The notes: a model not told the origin generated them from the letters alone. A stretch of DNA of 41,483 bases from CAZART01 sp964487555 (GCA_964487555.1 CAZART010000040.1:1-41483); one strand, 5' to 3'; positions 1-8,753 are shown, counted from the first letter of the stretch. Translations and numbers: made by a program.

Positions 1-55
1 TCCGTTGCTTTCCCTCACGCCGGCGCCGCGCCTGCCGCTTATTGCCAAGCCGTTA
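1..55 (+). other. possible right half of an integron attC site
   Basis: The GC-rich stretch ends with CGCTTATTGCCAAGCCGTTA (36-55), which resembles the right arm of an attC site: a CTTA-type inner box, a CAAGC spacer and a GTTR core. The left arm would lie outside the window, so the full folded site cannot be seen. The neighbouring intron-like sequence starts directly after the GTTA, and a cassette-like SnoaL gene follows. Both fit an integron setting. It could equally be a chance match. Confidence 0.3.
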
Positions 56-303
56 GTGCGACGTGAAGTCGCGTAAGTACCTGTCACGCATGGACTTAGC
101 CATGGCGTGACCCGGTGTTCTGCCACCGGTATCCTACCAGGACGTGCGACCGGAGTAATCGGGTGGTGCGAAGCTCCTGGGACAATGAAGCCCGTGAGAG
201 GTAACTCTCTGGAGAGGCGGCCTGCGAAGGCGTCTCGACTCTGCCAGCACTGAGGTGGTAGGGAGCTAGGATTGAGCAGTATTGGTCAACATATGTGAAC
301 CGC
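56..303 (+). mobile_element. 5' fragment of a group II intron (domain I)
   Basis: The segment opens with GTGCG, the conserved 5' end of group II introns, and is dense in hairpins typical of intron domain I. Visible stems are GCGAC/GTCGC at 58-72, a long stem GTCACGC with ATGG against CCAT and GCGTGAC at about 82-110, CCGGTG/CACCGG just after it, and GAGAG/CTCTC closed by GTAA at about 196-209. The resemblance fades near the GAACCGC at about 297-303. No reverse transcriptase and no domain V follow, so this would be a truncated copy. Group IIC-attC introns are known to insert at attC sites, which fits the flank. The intron assignment is by recognition of form, not by alignment. Confidence 0.55.
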
Positions 304-711
304 TTCAGCGCCGTCACGCGCAGACAGGCCAAAGATTCGGATTCTCTCGCGATTGTTGCGCTCCGCCAGCATTTTCAGCAAGCCGTCCGAGATGGGAACG
401 TAGAGGGCCTTGTCGCTGTCCTGGACAGCGCCGTGATTAACATGCCGCCGAACGGGGATCCACAGGTGGGGTTAGAGCAAGTAAGAAGATGGGCTGAGCC
501 GCGGTTTACTGCTCCCGGTCTCGACGCAACTTATGAGGTGACTGAGTCGCGAATCGCCAGGGATTGGGCGTTCGAGTGGGGCTCGTACGGCACCGAGGAG
601 CTGGGTACGATAGGCAAACGCATCTGGCTCGTTCGCCGGCAGCCAGACCGAGGGTGGCGCATCAGTCACATCATGTGGAGCAGCAACGCGAGTCCGCCGG
701 CCGGTCCATAG
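295..711 (+). CDS. SnoaL/DUF4440-like (NTF2-fold) protein
   Basis: The product of 138 residues has the NTF2-like cone fold pattern of the DUF4440/SgcJ family: a helix with ALRQHFQQAVRDGN (about 23-36), the MPPNG turn (about 52-56), the paired strands DWAFEWGSYG (about 91-100) and a final GWRISHIMW strand. Such small proteins serve as enzymes or binding proteins in many settings, and no ligand can be named. The only usable start is a GTG at 295, which lies inside the intron-like sequence, so the native start may have been replaced. Family similarity begins near residue 15. No signal peptide is seen. The gene is cassette-like in size, but no second attC is evident after its stop. Confidence 0.65.
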   Translation: MNRFSAVTRRQAKDSDSLAIVALRQHFQQAVRDGNVEGLVAVLDSAVINMPPNGDPQVGLEQVRRWAEPRFTAPGLDATYEVTESRIARDWAFEWGSYGTEELGTIGKRIWLVRRQPDRGWRISHIMWSSNASPPAGP

Positions 712-1107
712 CCAAGCAGTATAGAGGCCGACGTCCATCTCATCGACGGCGAACTGCTCGTGGCGCACGACCGGGCGGACGTCGACCCGCGTCGCATGCT
801 GCGCTCCCTCTATCTGGATACGCTGGCGGAGCGTGTCCGCCGCAACGGCGGCACCGTTTACCGCCATGAGAGTCAGCGTCAGAACAGCCGGATCGTTGCG
901 GGCCGGAAGCGACAACCACTACTGCTGCTGGTGGCCGTCAAATCCGATGCCGAGGCCACCGACCGCGTTCTCCGCGAGATCCTGCGCGACTACGCGCACA
1001 TGCTTACACTGTCTTCGGACGACGTGAGACGGGAAGGCGCCGTGACGGTCGTCGTCTCCGGGAACAGACCGCGGGAGATGATGCGGCGACGGAGATCGAC
1101 ACGCTAG
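712..1107 (+). pseudogene. remnant of a secreted PI-PLC/glycerophosphodiesterase-like protein
   Basis: An open frame running from just after the SnoaL stop reads EADVHLIDGELLVAHD (724-771), then an SLYLDTLAERV segment, AVKSDAEATDRVL and GAVTVVVSGNRPREMM. This order matches the middle of the phosphatidylinositol-specific phospholipase C / glycerophosphodiester phosphodiesterase-like family, in which the E-x-D and HD residues belong to the active site. The signal peptide and the first active-site His region are missing at the left. At the right the frame turns into Arg-rich sequence after the NRPREMM motif and stops, which suggests a frameshift and loss of the C-terminal part. Probably dead. 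The family name comes from motif recall. Confidence 0.55.
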
Positions 1108-1216
1108 GCGTGCGTCCGGCCGGCAATCGTCATCGAACGATCGTCATCATGCGCGTATCGGTGCAGGGGCCCCTCTCGGCGGTATAAGTAGATGCCGCTC
1201 GCGAATCATCGCCGTC

Positions 1217-1888
1217 CTAGCGCGCGACCGTGACGTCCGGAACAACGTTCACGCCGTTCCGGATGGACTCGGAGACGGGTGAGTACTGAAATCCGAGATT
1301 CGCGATCTTGCGGAGCGTTTCCTCATCGGCGTCGCCGGCGATCGTGATGTCGGCACGCAGCTCACCTATGCCGGGCCGCACGTCCGGATCCAGCGCGAAG
1401 AGCCCGTGCAGGTCGAGGTCGCTCTCCAGGTCTACTTCGAAGCGCGACAAGTTGACGCCCATCAACGCCGCGTTTGCGTTGCCTGCAGCGATGATGCAGG
1501 TGCCGAGCGCGTACATCAGCTCTTCGACGGCACCCGGAGCCGTGTCGGTGCCGCTCAGTTCGACGCCTTCGTCGCCCAGGAGGACAAACTCGCGCGAGTT
1601 CTCGTGGTGCATCGTTCCGTCGATCTCATACCCGGTGAACGTCGTAAATGCGCGCATCCCGTCCTGCCACCTGCTCCTGGAGAAAAACGTGACTCGGCCG
1701 CCGTCCTCGTTTCGCTTGAGCACGTCGATGAGGCCGCTGAGCGCGGTGGTGTTCAGTCCGTTCACGATTACCGGATCGTCCGATTGGGCCGGCTCAGCCG
1801 ACTGCGCGGCCGCCGGGCTAGTCACCGCCGCCAGAAGCGCGGCTGTGAGTAGAATGGACAATGCGTGGGAAATTTTGATGTGAAGCAT
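1217..1888 (-). CDS. secreted OsmC-family protein
   Basis: The 223-residue protein starts with a signal peptide (residues 1-29, cleavage after AAAQ). An OsmC-like domain fills about 65-220, with the typical motif EELMYALGTC carrying the first active Cys, and then the FQYSPVSESI segment. In OsmC/Ohr hydroperoxide reductases this last segment normally reads with a Cys before Pro-Val. Here it is Ser, so the resolving Cys pair is broken. OsmC enzymes are usually cytoplasmic, so the export signal is unusual. The start is supported by GGAGG six bases upstream. It lies 51 bp downstream of the methyltransferase gene on the same strand, so the two probably share a transcript. Peroxidase activity is doubtful. 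Confidence 0.85.
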   Translation of the reverse strand: MLHIKISHALSILLTAALLAAVTSPAAAQSAEPAQSDDPVIVNGLNTTALSGLIDVLKRNEDGGRVTFFSRSRWQDGMRAFTTFTGYEIDGTMHHENSREFVLLGDEGVELSGTDTAPGAVEELMYALGTCIIAAGNANAALMGVNLSRFEVDLESDLDLHGLFALDPDVRPGIGELRADITIAGDADEETLRKIANLGFQYSPVSESIRNGVNVVPDVTVAR

Positions 1889-1939
1889 GATAATCCTCCG
1901 TAGTTAAGGTTAAACTGATTCAATAGTGCACGGCTTCGA

Positions 1940-2725
1940 TCAGCCCTTCCGAGCCGAGAGGACGATGGTGTGCGCACCGAGATCACGCGCTGCATTTCGC
2001 GTGCTCTCATTGTCACTCCTCGCGAAATAATCCAGCCGGTCGATGACGAGAACGTCCTCGAAACCGGCCCGCCGGATGAGCTCCAGATACTCCTGCTCCG
2101 GCTCGGCGCCCACGATGCATTCCGCCCAAAGCGCGGAATTGGCCTTCGATTTGGTGGAGACGGGCTTTGTCAGCACGATGTCCGAGATCTGAATGGATCC
2201 TCCCGGCTTTAGAACGCGGTGGATCTCAGCAAACGCCCGGTCTTTGTCGGGAACGAGATTGATGACGCCGTTGCTCGTGACGACGTCGGCTGTGGCGTCA
2301 TCCACCGGTAGGTTTTCGGCGTCTCCCTCCACGAGCCATGCGTGTGCGACGCCGGAGGCCTTCAGGTTGGCCGTGGCTTTCTCGATCATGGAGCGGGTCA
2401 TATCTACGCCTATGACCCGGCCGTTCGGTCCCGTTCTTTTTGCGGCGATAAGCACGTCGACGCCCGAGCCGGATCCGACATCCACGACCGTGTCCCCTTC
2501 ACGAATTCGGTTCGCCAGAAACGGGTAACCGACGCCCGCAAAGGATTCGACGGCGGATGGGGGAAGGGCATCCAGGTCGTCTTCAGGATAGCCGACGTAT
2601 TCGCAGGCCGGACGGCCTGTCGGGAAGTGAAAGCCGCGCGTCGGACACGTGGCTACTTCGTCGTACATTTCCTGAACGGCGTCCAGAATGGACGTGCGGT
2701 CGAGCGAGGTTGTGCTTGCTTCCAT
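1940..2725 (-). CDS. class I SAM-dependent methyltransferase (ArsM/UbiE-like)
   Basis: The 261-residue protein has a Rossmann SAM-binding domain: motif I VVDVGSGSGVDVLIA (about 81-95), the acidic loop end GVDMTRSM, motif DAENLPV and the post-motif LKPGGSIQISD. The N-terminal stretch with YVGYPEDDLDALP and VESFAGVGYPF is typical of the arsenite methyltransferase/UbiE-related group, and WAECIVGA resembles one of the arsenic-binding Cys sites of ArsM. The late Cys of true ArsM is not seen, so arsenite methylation is only one possibility. GGAGG precedes the ATG. It is probably co-transcribed with the OsmC-like gene. The substrate is unknown. Confidence 0.85.
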   Translation of the reverse strand: MEASTTSLDRTSILDAVQEMYDEVATCPTRGFHFPTGRPACEYVGYPEDDLDALPPSAVESFAGVGYPFLANRIREGDTVVDVGSGSGVDVLIAAKRTGPNGRVIGVDMTRSMIEKATANLKASGVAHAWLVEGDAENLPVDDATADVVTSNGVINLVPDKDRAFAEIHRVLKPGGSIQISDIVLTKPVSTKSKANSALWAECIVGAEPEQEYLELIRRAGFEDVLVIDRLDYFARSDNESTRNAARDLGAHTIVLSARKG

Positions 2726-2893
2726 GGAGATACCTCCGAATCGCTAGTTGACATTGAATCGTTGTTCGCAGCCAACATAAAGAGCGGTTCTTCCGCCCGT
2801 CTTCCGATATTCTTCCGGTAGGAACGACGGACGTGAAAGGAAACGAAAACTCGACCAGCAGGGGACGGCGCGGCCGCCCTTCCCCGCGAGGAG

Positions 2894-5800
2894 CTAGCTG
2901 AACTGATTTTGCTGATCGATCATTCGATCGACGAAGTGCGTGACGGGCGAGATCGCATTCCCAACTACCATCTCGTCGACAACCTGAAGGGCTCGAGTGC
3001 GCAGGTCGCCGGCCGCTTCGTAATCGGTGCGTGCCGCCATGACGCTGGAATGAACCATCGTCGAGATGACGCCGGCGACAGGATTACCCGTTGCTTCGGC
3101 GATGGCGTTCGTGGTTCGAAAACAGTCTTCGGCTCTGTCGATCTGTCCGGATCGCAAATAATAGTAGGCCATCCAGGGATACAGCTCGAGCGCACATGCA
3201 GCACACGGCTGTGACTCTTCCATCAGCGCCTCGCAGTCGTTGACCAGGCTCCTGGCCTGCTCCGTATCGTCGGCTTCGAGGCGATTCCACAGGCCAACGC
3301 CGTAGAGCCGCTGCAGGCAATGGTCACGCACGGCGGCCCTGTTCGCGTGTTCGATGCCGTCGCGCACCGCATCCCAGCCGGCGTCCAGCGCCCCCTGGAC
3401 AGTGTGCATGACAGCCTTTCGGGCCAGCGCGTATGCCATGCCGGCCGGTGAGCCTACGCGCGCATGGAGCTCCATGCTGGCATCCAGCTCGTCGCCGGCC
3501 CGGTCGCTATCGCCGCGCCAGAGATGCATCGTTCCGAGGGCGTAGTGGCAGACGGCGACGCATCGGTAATCACCGAGGCGTTCGGCCTGCTCGGATACGC
3601 TCTCCATGAATGCCGATGCCTCCTCGAACGGGCGATCGCCGCTCACGTGGTATTCCCACAGGCAGAGGTGCGCGTCGGTCGCGATAACGACGTCCGGCGA
3701 CCATCCGTGAATATGGCGCCGCTTCTCATAGGCGAGCCCTTCCTCCCATCGGCCCATCGGCAGGCACGCCATGGCAAGAATCTCACAAGCCTGAGATGCA
3801 ATGAGCGGGGCTCCGGCGGATTCCGCCGTCTCGAGCGCCTCCCGGGCCGTCCGATATGCCTCCTCAAGCTCGTTCAGATGCCACAGGTGGAGGGCCTTCA
3901 GGATAAGTACGCGGGCGCGCCCCTCATCGTCCGCTTCAACGAGCATCCACGCCTGGTCAAGATGGCGCTCGGACCGGGCCATCTCTGTCCGGAAAATGGC
4001 CACGAGCGCAATATTCAAATGAAGATCGGCGCGTTCGGAGCGGCTCAAATGCAGCGAGCTCGCGAGTTCAAGCGCGCGTTCGTACGCGTCGTAGCTCTGC
4101 TCCAGCCGGCCGGATGCGCGGTATACGTCGCCGATCCGGCGGTAGATGTGCGAGCGCGTTCGGCGGACCACCGAGTCGTCTTCTGCCTGCAGAACGTCGA
4201 GAGCATCCTTAAAGCAGCGAAGCGCGTCTTCGTGCGCGTACACGGATTCGGCGCGCTGCCCTGCCAGCACCAGATAATGCGCCGCCTGGCGCACGTCACC
4301 GGCTCTTCCGAAATGAAAGGCGACCTGTTCGACTGGAGTTTTTTCGGCGTCAGGGTACAACTCGAGTAGACTACGGGCGGCCAGCGCGTGCAGGGCGCTC
4401 CGGCGCGCTTCGGAAATCGACTGATACACGGACGCGCGGACGATGGAGTGACGGAAACTGTATTTCAGCCCGTGCTCTTCGAGGAGTCCTGCCGTACGCA
4501 GCTCATCCAACAAGTCGAACAGGAGCGGATCTCCCTCTCGACGACCATCTGCTTCGCCACCGCGCCAGGCCGTTTCTAAAACGGCGAATTCGATCTCCCG
4601 GCCAAGCACGGCCATCAGGTACAGAAGATGCCGAGCACCGGCCGAGAGGTCTTGCAGCCGACGGCCGACGGTACCGGTCAGCGAAGGCGGAACAGGCGGA
4701 TTTACGGAGGGCTCAACCATGACGGACTCCGCAGGAAGGTTCCCAAAGGAGCCGTCGCCGGCGTGGAACCGGTACAGCTCGCTCGCGAATAGCGGATTGC
4801 CCTCGGAGAGGCCGTATATAGACTCGACAAATTCCGGAGGCAAATCCGGTCGCCCTGAAATATGCTCGAGCAGCACGAGGTGGTCCTGTTCGTCCAGCGA
4901 ATCGAGCGTCAGGATCGAAACGGCCGTCTCCCTCGAAAGGGCTTGATAAAACCGTCGGACGTGTTCCGTCTCCTCGCCTTGATCGCTACGGACGGTGGCT
5001 GCGATGAGGAGCGGCACGTCGGTCGTTTGGCGCGACAGGAAATGAAACAGCTCGAGCGTGCCTTCATCCGCCGCATGAAGGTCCTCGACGACGAGGACGG
5101 TCGGAGCGGAAGCAGAGAATCGCTGGAAGAAATCGCTAATCTGGGCGAACAAATAGCCCTGAGCCGCCTTCCGGTCGGTGTTTGGCACAGGGTGCGCCGT
5201 CCCCGAATGAGCCGGGATGTACTGTGCGATTTCCTGGGGAATGAGATCATCGAGATTCGTCTGCTCGCGCAGCGCGGCCCCGAAAATCTCGATAAAGGGA
5301 CCGTAGGATACGGACCCTTCCATCTCACGTGCGCTGCCCGAGAGAACGCGGAATCCGCGGCGACGCCCGCGAGCGATGAGTTCCTGTACGAAACGAGTCT
5401 TCCCGACGCCCACTACGCCTTCGATGATCACGGCGCATCCCTGCCCCGCGGAGAGCCGCTCGAATGCCGTTTCAATGCGGCTGCATTCCTCAGATCGGTC
5501 GACCAGAGCCGGAAGCGCGAGGGGCGTCACCGACTCGGCTGCAGCGACTGGACCGGCGATCCGCTTCTCAACGATCGCCTCATGAAGCCGAACCGTCTCA
5601 CGCTCCGGCTCGGCGGCGAGTTCGTCCATGAGGATCTGCCGGCACGTTTCGAACTGGCGCGTTGCACGGGCGGTCTGTCCCTGCAGCGCGAAAACTCGCA
5701 TCAGGTTGCGGTGAGCCGTTTCCAGAAGCGGATCTTTTCCGAGCGCGAGACGAAACGTTTCGGCGGCGTGTGCGAAACGATTACCGCGCTGATAGCATTG

Positions 5801-6298
5801 TCCAAGCGCGAGTAAAACGTCGAGATAAAGCTGGCGCAGGTGGTCTCGGGCCACGGCTGTCCACTCGCTATAAAGATCCATGGGCAGCAGATCGCCCGTA
5901 TACAATGAGGCCGCATACTCAAGGTCCGAGATCTCCCTGCTCGTCAGTGCACTTCGACTCGCCGCTTCGAACCGCTGCACGTCGGTTTCAACCCCGCCCT
6001 TTAGACGAATCATTTCGTCCGAGATCTCGATCAACGCTTCCGAGGACGCGTCGCCCGTAGACGTGGAAAAGGCTTTGCGGATGTAATGAATCGCCTTATA
6101 GAGCTGTGCGGCGGCTGAATCCGGGCTAAGCGGCTGCCAGAGGACGTCCATGGCCCGGTCGCGGAGAAGCTGATAATTTCGCTGGAGGGCCAGCAGCTTC
6201 AGGAGAGACCGCGCTTTTCGACCTTCTACGCTGGAATGCGGAACGTCGCGTCCATCGATCCGAACGGAAAATCTTCCGAGAAGATAAATCTCAAGCAT
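2894..6298 (-). CDS. SARP-type regulator with BTAD, AAA ATPase and TPR domains
   Basis: The 1134-residue protein begins with an OmpR-like winged-helix (residues 1-95, MLEIYLLGRFSVRIDG) and a bacterial transcriptional activation domain (about 105-245). A STAND/AAA module follows, with Walker A GVVGVGKT and Walker B VLVVEDLHAAD. The C-terminal half is helical with TPR-like repeats (about 640-1120). This layout belongs to large AfsR/SARP-like or MalT-like activators, which oligomerise with ATP when a signal is bound. The chosen start has GGAG eight bases upstream; an in-frame start 27 bases earlier lacks similarity. It lies upstream of the methyltransferase/OsmC pair on the same strand with a 168-bp spacer, so those may be its targets. 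The signal is unknown. Confidence 0.87.
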   Translation of the reverse strand: MLEIYLLGRFSVRIDGRDVPHSSVEGRKARSLLKLLALQRNYQLLRDRAMDVLWQPLSPDSAAAQLYKAIHYIRKAFSTSTGDASSEALIEISDEMIRLKGGVETDVQRFEAASRSALTSREISDLEYAASLYTGDLLPMDLYSEWTAVARDHLRQLYLDVLLALGQCYQRGNRFAHAAETFRLALGKDPLLETAHRNLMRVFALQGQTARATRQFETCRQILMDELAAEPERETVRLHEAIVEKRIAGPVAAAESVTPLALPALVDRSEECSRIETAFERLSAGQGCAVIIEGVVGVGKTRFVQELIARGRRRGFRVLSGSAREMEGSVSYGPFIEIFGAALREQTNLDDLIPQEIAQYIPAHSGTAHPVPNTDRKAAQGYLFAQISDFFQRFSASAPTVLVVEDLHAADEGTLELFHFLSRQTTDVPLLIAATVRSDQGEETEHVRRFYQALSRETAVSILTLDSLDEQDHLVLLEHISGRPDLPPEFVESIYGLSEGNPLFASELYRFHAGDGSFGNLPAESVMVEPSVNPPVPPSLTGTVGRRLQDLSAGARHLLYLMAVLGREIEFAVLETAWRGGEADGRREGDPLLFDLLDELRTAGLLEEHGLKYSFRHSIVRASVYQSISEARRSALHALAARSLLELYPDAEKTPVEQVAFHFGRAGDVRQAAHYLVLAGQRAESVYAHEDALRCFKDALDVLQAEDDSVVRRTRSHIYRRIGDVYRASGRLEQSYDAYERALELASSLHLSRSERADLHLNIALVAIFRTEMARSERHLDQAWMLVEADDEGRARVLILKALHLWHLNELEEAYRTAREALETAESAGAPLIASQACEILAMACLPMGRWEEGLAYEKRRHIHGWSPDVVIATDAHLCLWEYHVSGDRPFEEASAFMESVSEQAERLGDYRCVAVCHYALGTMHLWRGDSDRAGDELDASMELHARVGSPAGMAYALARKAVMHTVQGALDAGWDAVRDGIEHANRAAVRDHCLQRLYGVGLWNRLEADDTEQARSLVNDCEALMEESQPCAACALELYPWMAYYYLRSGQIDRAEDCFRTTNAIAEATGNPVAGVISTMVHSSVMAARTDYEAAGDLRTRALQVVDEMVVGNAISPVTHFVDRMIDQQNQFS

Positions 6299-6350
6299 TG
6301 TATCCGCTCCGCCGACGTGTACCAAGAAACTCCGTCCCGCTAATAAAAAG

Positions 6351-6364
6351 TACGTCCGGACGTA
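6351..6364. promoter_or_regulatory. perfect 14-bp palindrome upstream of the SARP-type gene
   Basis: TACGTCCGGACGTA is a perfect inverted repeat about 53 bp upstream of the regulator's start, within AT-rich flanks (TAATAAAAAG on the gene-proximal side). Its position suits an operator, perhaps for autoregulation. No protein can be assigned to it, and no second copy was noticed in the window. Confidence 0.35.
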
Positions 6365-6733
6365 TTCAGCATACCCCTAGCAGTAACCGACGTTTCGATG
6401 AGGGACGGGCGCGTGTCGGCCCCCGCGCCCGGTTCAGCTACAATAAGTTGTTCAGCTCCATAAAAGCATCCCATCATGCATGTCCGGTCCGATCCGTCTT
6501 GTGGCGCCACTTCGCATTGTTTGATGCGCTTGCGCGGCGGGGTCCCCTCGGTAGATGAATCAGTGCACCACGTCCGCAGCGCCACCGACCGAAGGCGCGC
6601 GCAGCGGCTCGCCCGTCACGCAAAACGTAGAGAGTGCGTAGTTTAACTAAAACAGGGCCGATCGGGGCGGTTCCACGGAGAAGCTTTCATGATGGAATAG
6701 AGTAATGTATGAGCACAATGTATACTTCATGGA
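6365..6733. other. intergenic region without recognised gene
   Basis: About 370 bp between the SARP-type gene and the antitoxin remnant. Open frames here are short and show no family pattern. The last 100 bp become AT-richer (AACTAAAACAG, AATGTATACTTCATGG) and probably hold the promoter for the small gene at 6734. Nothing else could be supported. Confidence 0.4.
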
Positions 6734-6990
6734 ATGTTTTTGGTGCGGACTCAGGTCTACCTCGAAAAAGAGGCAGGTAAACGAATTCAACGATTGAAGC
6801 GCCAGCACGGCAAGTCTCAAAGTGAGCTCATTCGTGAAGCCATTGACGTGCTTGCGCAAAGCTCCAAACCGGAGGATCGGCTAAGCATGCTCCGCACAGG
6901 CCGTGGAATCTGGAAGGATCGAAGGACCTCCCCGATTTCAAGGTGATACGGGGGGAGTTGGACTACCGATTGTTGGAGGGAGATGGCTAA
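6734..6990 (+). pseudogene. ribbon-helix-helix antitoxin, frameshifted, toxin partner missing
   Basis: The first 59 residues form a ribbon-helix-helix (CopG/VapB-like) repressor: strand VRTQVYLE (4-11), helix one EKEAGKRIQRLKRQHG and helix two SQSELIREAIDVLA. The frame then breaks at GATCGAAGG (6918-6926). Read one frame over, the sequence continues as DLPDFKVIRGELDYRLLEGDG and stops at 6990, the usual tail of such antitoxins. One missing A explains the shift. An ATG at 6983 overlaps this stop, as a VapC-type toxin start would, but what follows is not a PIN domain. The operon therefore looks decayed, with an orphan antitoxin. A sequencing error is the alternative for the frameshift. Confidence 0.6.
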
Positions 6991-7056
6991 GCCACACGAT
7001 CCCACCGGCCGTCAGTGCCGGTTGTGGTCGTTGCGCGGGGGCAGTACCTTCGTCGC

Positions 7057-8001
7057 ATGGCACAGCTCACGATAGAGACTCCACCCGGCTTCCGATTTCG
7101 ATCTACGCTGCTCAGTCACGGCTGGATAGACCTCGCGCCGTTCGATTTCGATGAAGCCTACACCCGCCTGCACCGGGTCCATCGCCTCGATACCGGACGT
7201 GTCGTCCGGTTCACGGTTCGCGAGGACGGGTCCGGTGCGCTCGTCGTCGACCTCGGCGATACGCGGCTGGATCCGCGCGAAGAGGACGATCTCAGACAGG
7301 CGGTCCATCGCATCTTCCGGCTGGATCTCGACCTCACCGTCTTTTACGAAGCCTTGAAAGGAGAAGAACGGTATCGGTGGGTGGAAGAGTACGGAGCCGG
7401 CCGGCTGCTTCGTGCGCCCACCGTCTGGGAGGACCTCGTAAAGACCCTGCTGACGACCAACACGACCTGGGCGATGACGCGCGGGATGGTCAGGCGCCTG
7501 ACCTCGCTGGGCGACCCGCTGGGCGGCGGTCGGGGAAAGTCGCCGGACGGCGGGTTTCGCGACCCGACGAGCACGGGCCGCTACCACGCCTTTCCGTTGC
7601 CCGAGCACGTCGCCGCATTGTCGCTCGCCGAGCTCGACGCACACGTGCGAGCCGGCTATCGCAGTGGTTATCTCCACGAGCTCGCGAAGAAGATTGTGGA
7701 GGGAGAGATCGACGTTGAAGGATGGGCCGTGAGAGACCTTTCGGCGGACGATCTCTACGGGCGAATCAAGGCGCTTCATGGATTCGGGCCCTATGCGGCG
7801 GGAGCGGTTTTGAAACTCCTCGGCAAGTTCGATCGTCTTGCGCTGGATTCGGCGGCGCGGTCGATGTTTGCCCGCGAGTTCTCCGGGGGACAGCGTGCCC
7901 TCGACGCCGTGATCTCGGCCCACTACGAACCCTTCGGCGAGTGGCGAGGACTGGTCATGTGGATGGATCTGATGGGCCCTTACCTGCGCGATCACACCTG
8001 A
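7057..8001 (+). CDS. HhH-GPD base-excision DNA glycosylase
   Basis: The 314-residue protein resembles the AlkA/OGG1-type helix-hairpin-helix glycosylases, which remove damaged bases from DNA. The DNA-binding hairpin is LHGFGPYAAGAVLKLLGKF (about 243-261), and the catalytic Asp is in LALDSAARSM just after it. The stretch VWEDLVKTLLTTNTTWAMT (about 126-144) matches the conserved helix that follows the N-terminal domain in this superfamily. There is no C-terminal Cys cluster for an iron-sulfur centre. The start at 7057 is preferred because the residues before it show no similarity; no good ribosome site is visible. The lesion specificity cannot be read from the sequence. It sits 77 bp before the TrpF-like gene on the same strand. 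Confidence 0.83.
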   Translation: MAQLTIETPPGFRFRSTLLSHGWIDLAPFDFDEAYTRLHRVHRLDTGRVVRFTVREDGSGALVVDLGDTRLDPREEDDLRQAVHRIFRLDLDLTVFYEALKGEERYRWVEEYGAGRLLRAPTVWEDLVKTLLTTNTTWAMTRGMVRRLTSLGDPLGGGRGKSPDGGFRDPTSTGRYHAFPLPEHVAALSLAELDAHVRAGYRSGYLHELAKKIVEGEIDVEGWAVRDLSADDLYGRIKALHGFGPYAAGAVLKLLGKFDRLALDSAARSMFAREFSGGQRALDAVISAHYEPFGEWRGLVMWMDLMGPYLRDHT

Positions 8002-8078
8002 TCTTGATTTTGCGATTGAGACGCGAAGTCCACCGGATCTTTTGAAATGATTCGTGATCTTGATTTGAACAGAGGCCC

Positions 8079-8744
8079 ATGCCGTTTCGATTTGCCACTC
8101 GCATCAAAATCTGTTGCATCTCCTCGAAAGAAGAGGCGTCGCTGGCGATTCGCTATGGGGCGTCGGCGCTTGGCCTCGTATCCGCCATGCCGAGCGGCCC
8201 CGGCGTCATCACCGAGGAGCTGATTGCCGAAATTGCCGGTACCGTGCCTCCGGGCGTCTCTTCCTTTCTCCTTACGAGCGCTACGGAAGCCTCGCGCATC
8301 ATCGAACAGGTCCGCACGTGCCGTGCGAATACGGTTCAACTCGTCGATCGCGTCGATCCGTCGGCGTATGAAGAGCTGCGGGCTGCACTTCCCGGTGTGA
8401 AGCTGGTTCAGGTGGTACACGTCGTCGATGCGGACGCTATCGCAGAGGCCGAACGCGCTGCCGAGCACGTCGACGCCATCCTTCTGGATTCGGGAGATCA
8501 GACACTTTCCGTCGCGGAGCTCGGCGGCACCGGTCGTACGCACGATTGGACCATTAGCCGCCAGATTCGCCGGCGCATCTCCAGGCCGCTCTTCCTGGCC
8601 GGAGGGCTCCGTCCCGCAAACGTTCGGAAGGCGATTGCGGCCGTTCATCCGTTCGGCGTCGACGTTTGCAGCGGGGTGCGCGTGGATGGGCGACTCGATG
8701 AAGACCGGCTGGCCCGCTTCGTCGCCGCCGTCCGGTCTCCGTGA
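8079..8744 (+). CDS. TrpF-like phosphoribosylanthranilate isomerase (divergent)
   Basis: The 221-residue (beta/alpha)8-barrel protein carries the TrpF landmarks in order: KICCIS (10-15; the usual form is KICGIT, with the catalytic Cys at 12 kept), AILLDS with the acid Asp, GGTGRTHDW, FLAGGLRPANV and VDVCSGVR near the end. TrpF turns phosphoribosyl-anthranilate into its ketose form in tryptophan synthesis. No other trp gene is near, and several motif positions differ, so this may be a paralogue with another substrate. AGAGG lies just before the ATG. A strong hairpin follows the stop. Confidence 0.8.
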   Translation: MPFRFATRIKICCISSKEEASLAIRYGASALGLVSAMPSGPGVITEELIAEIAGTVPPGVSSFLLTSATEASRIIEQVRTCRANTVQLVDRVDPSAYEELRAALPGVKLVQVVHVVDADAIAEAERAAEHVDAILLDSGDQTLSVAELGGTGRTHDWTISRQIRRRISRPLFLAGGLRPANVRKAIAAVHPFGVDVCSGVRVDGRLDEDRLARFVAAVRSP

Positions 8745-8753
8745 CTCCCGCCG

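Noticed and set aside
3464..5815. Long plus-strand frames opposite the SARP-type regulator
   Set aside because: They lie antisense to a clear multi-domain protein and show no family motif.
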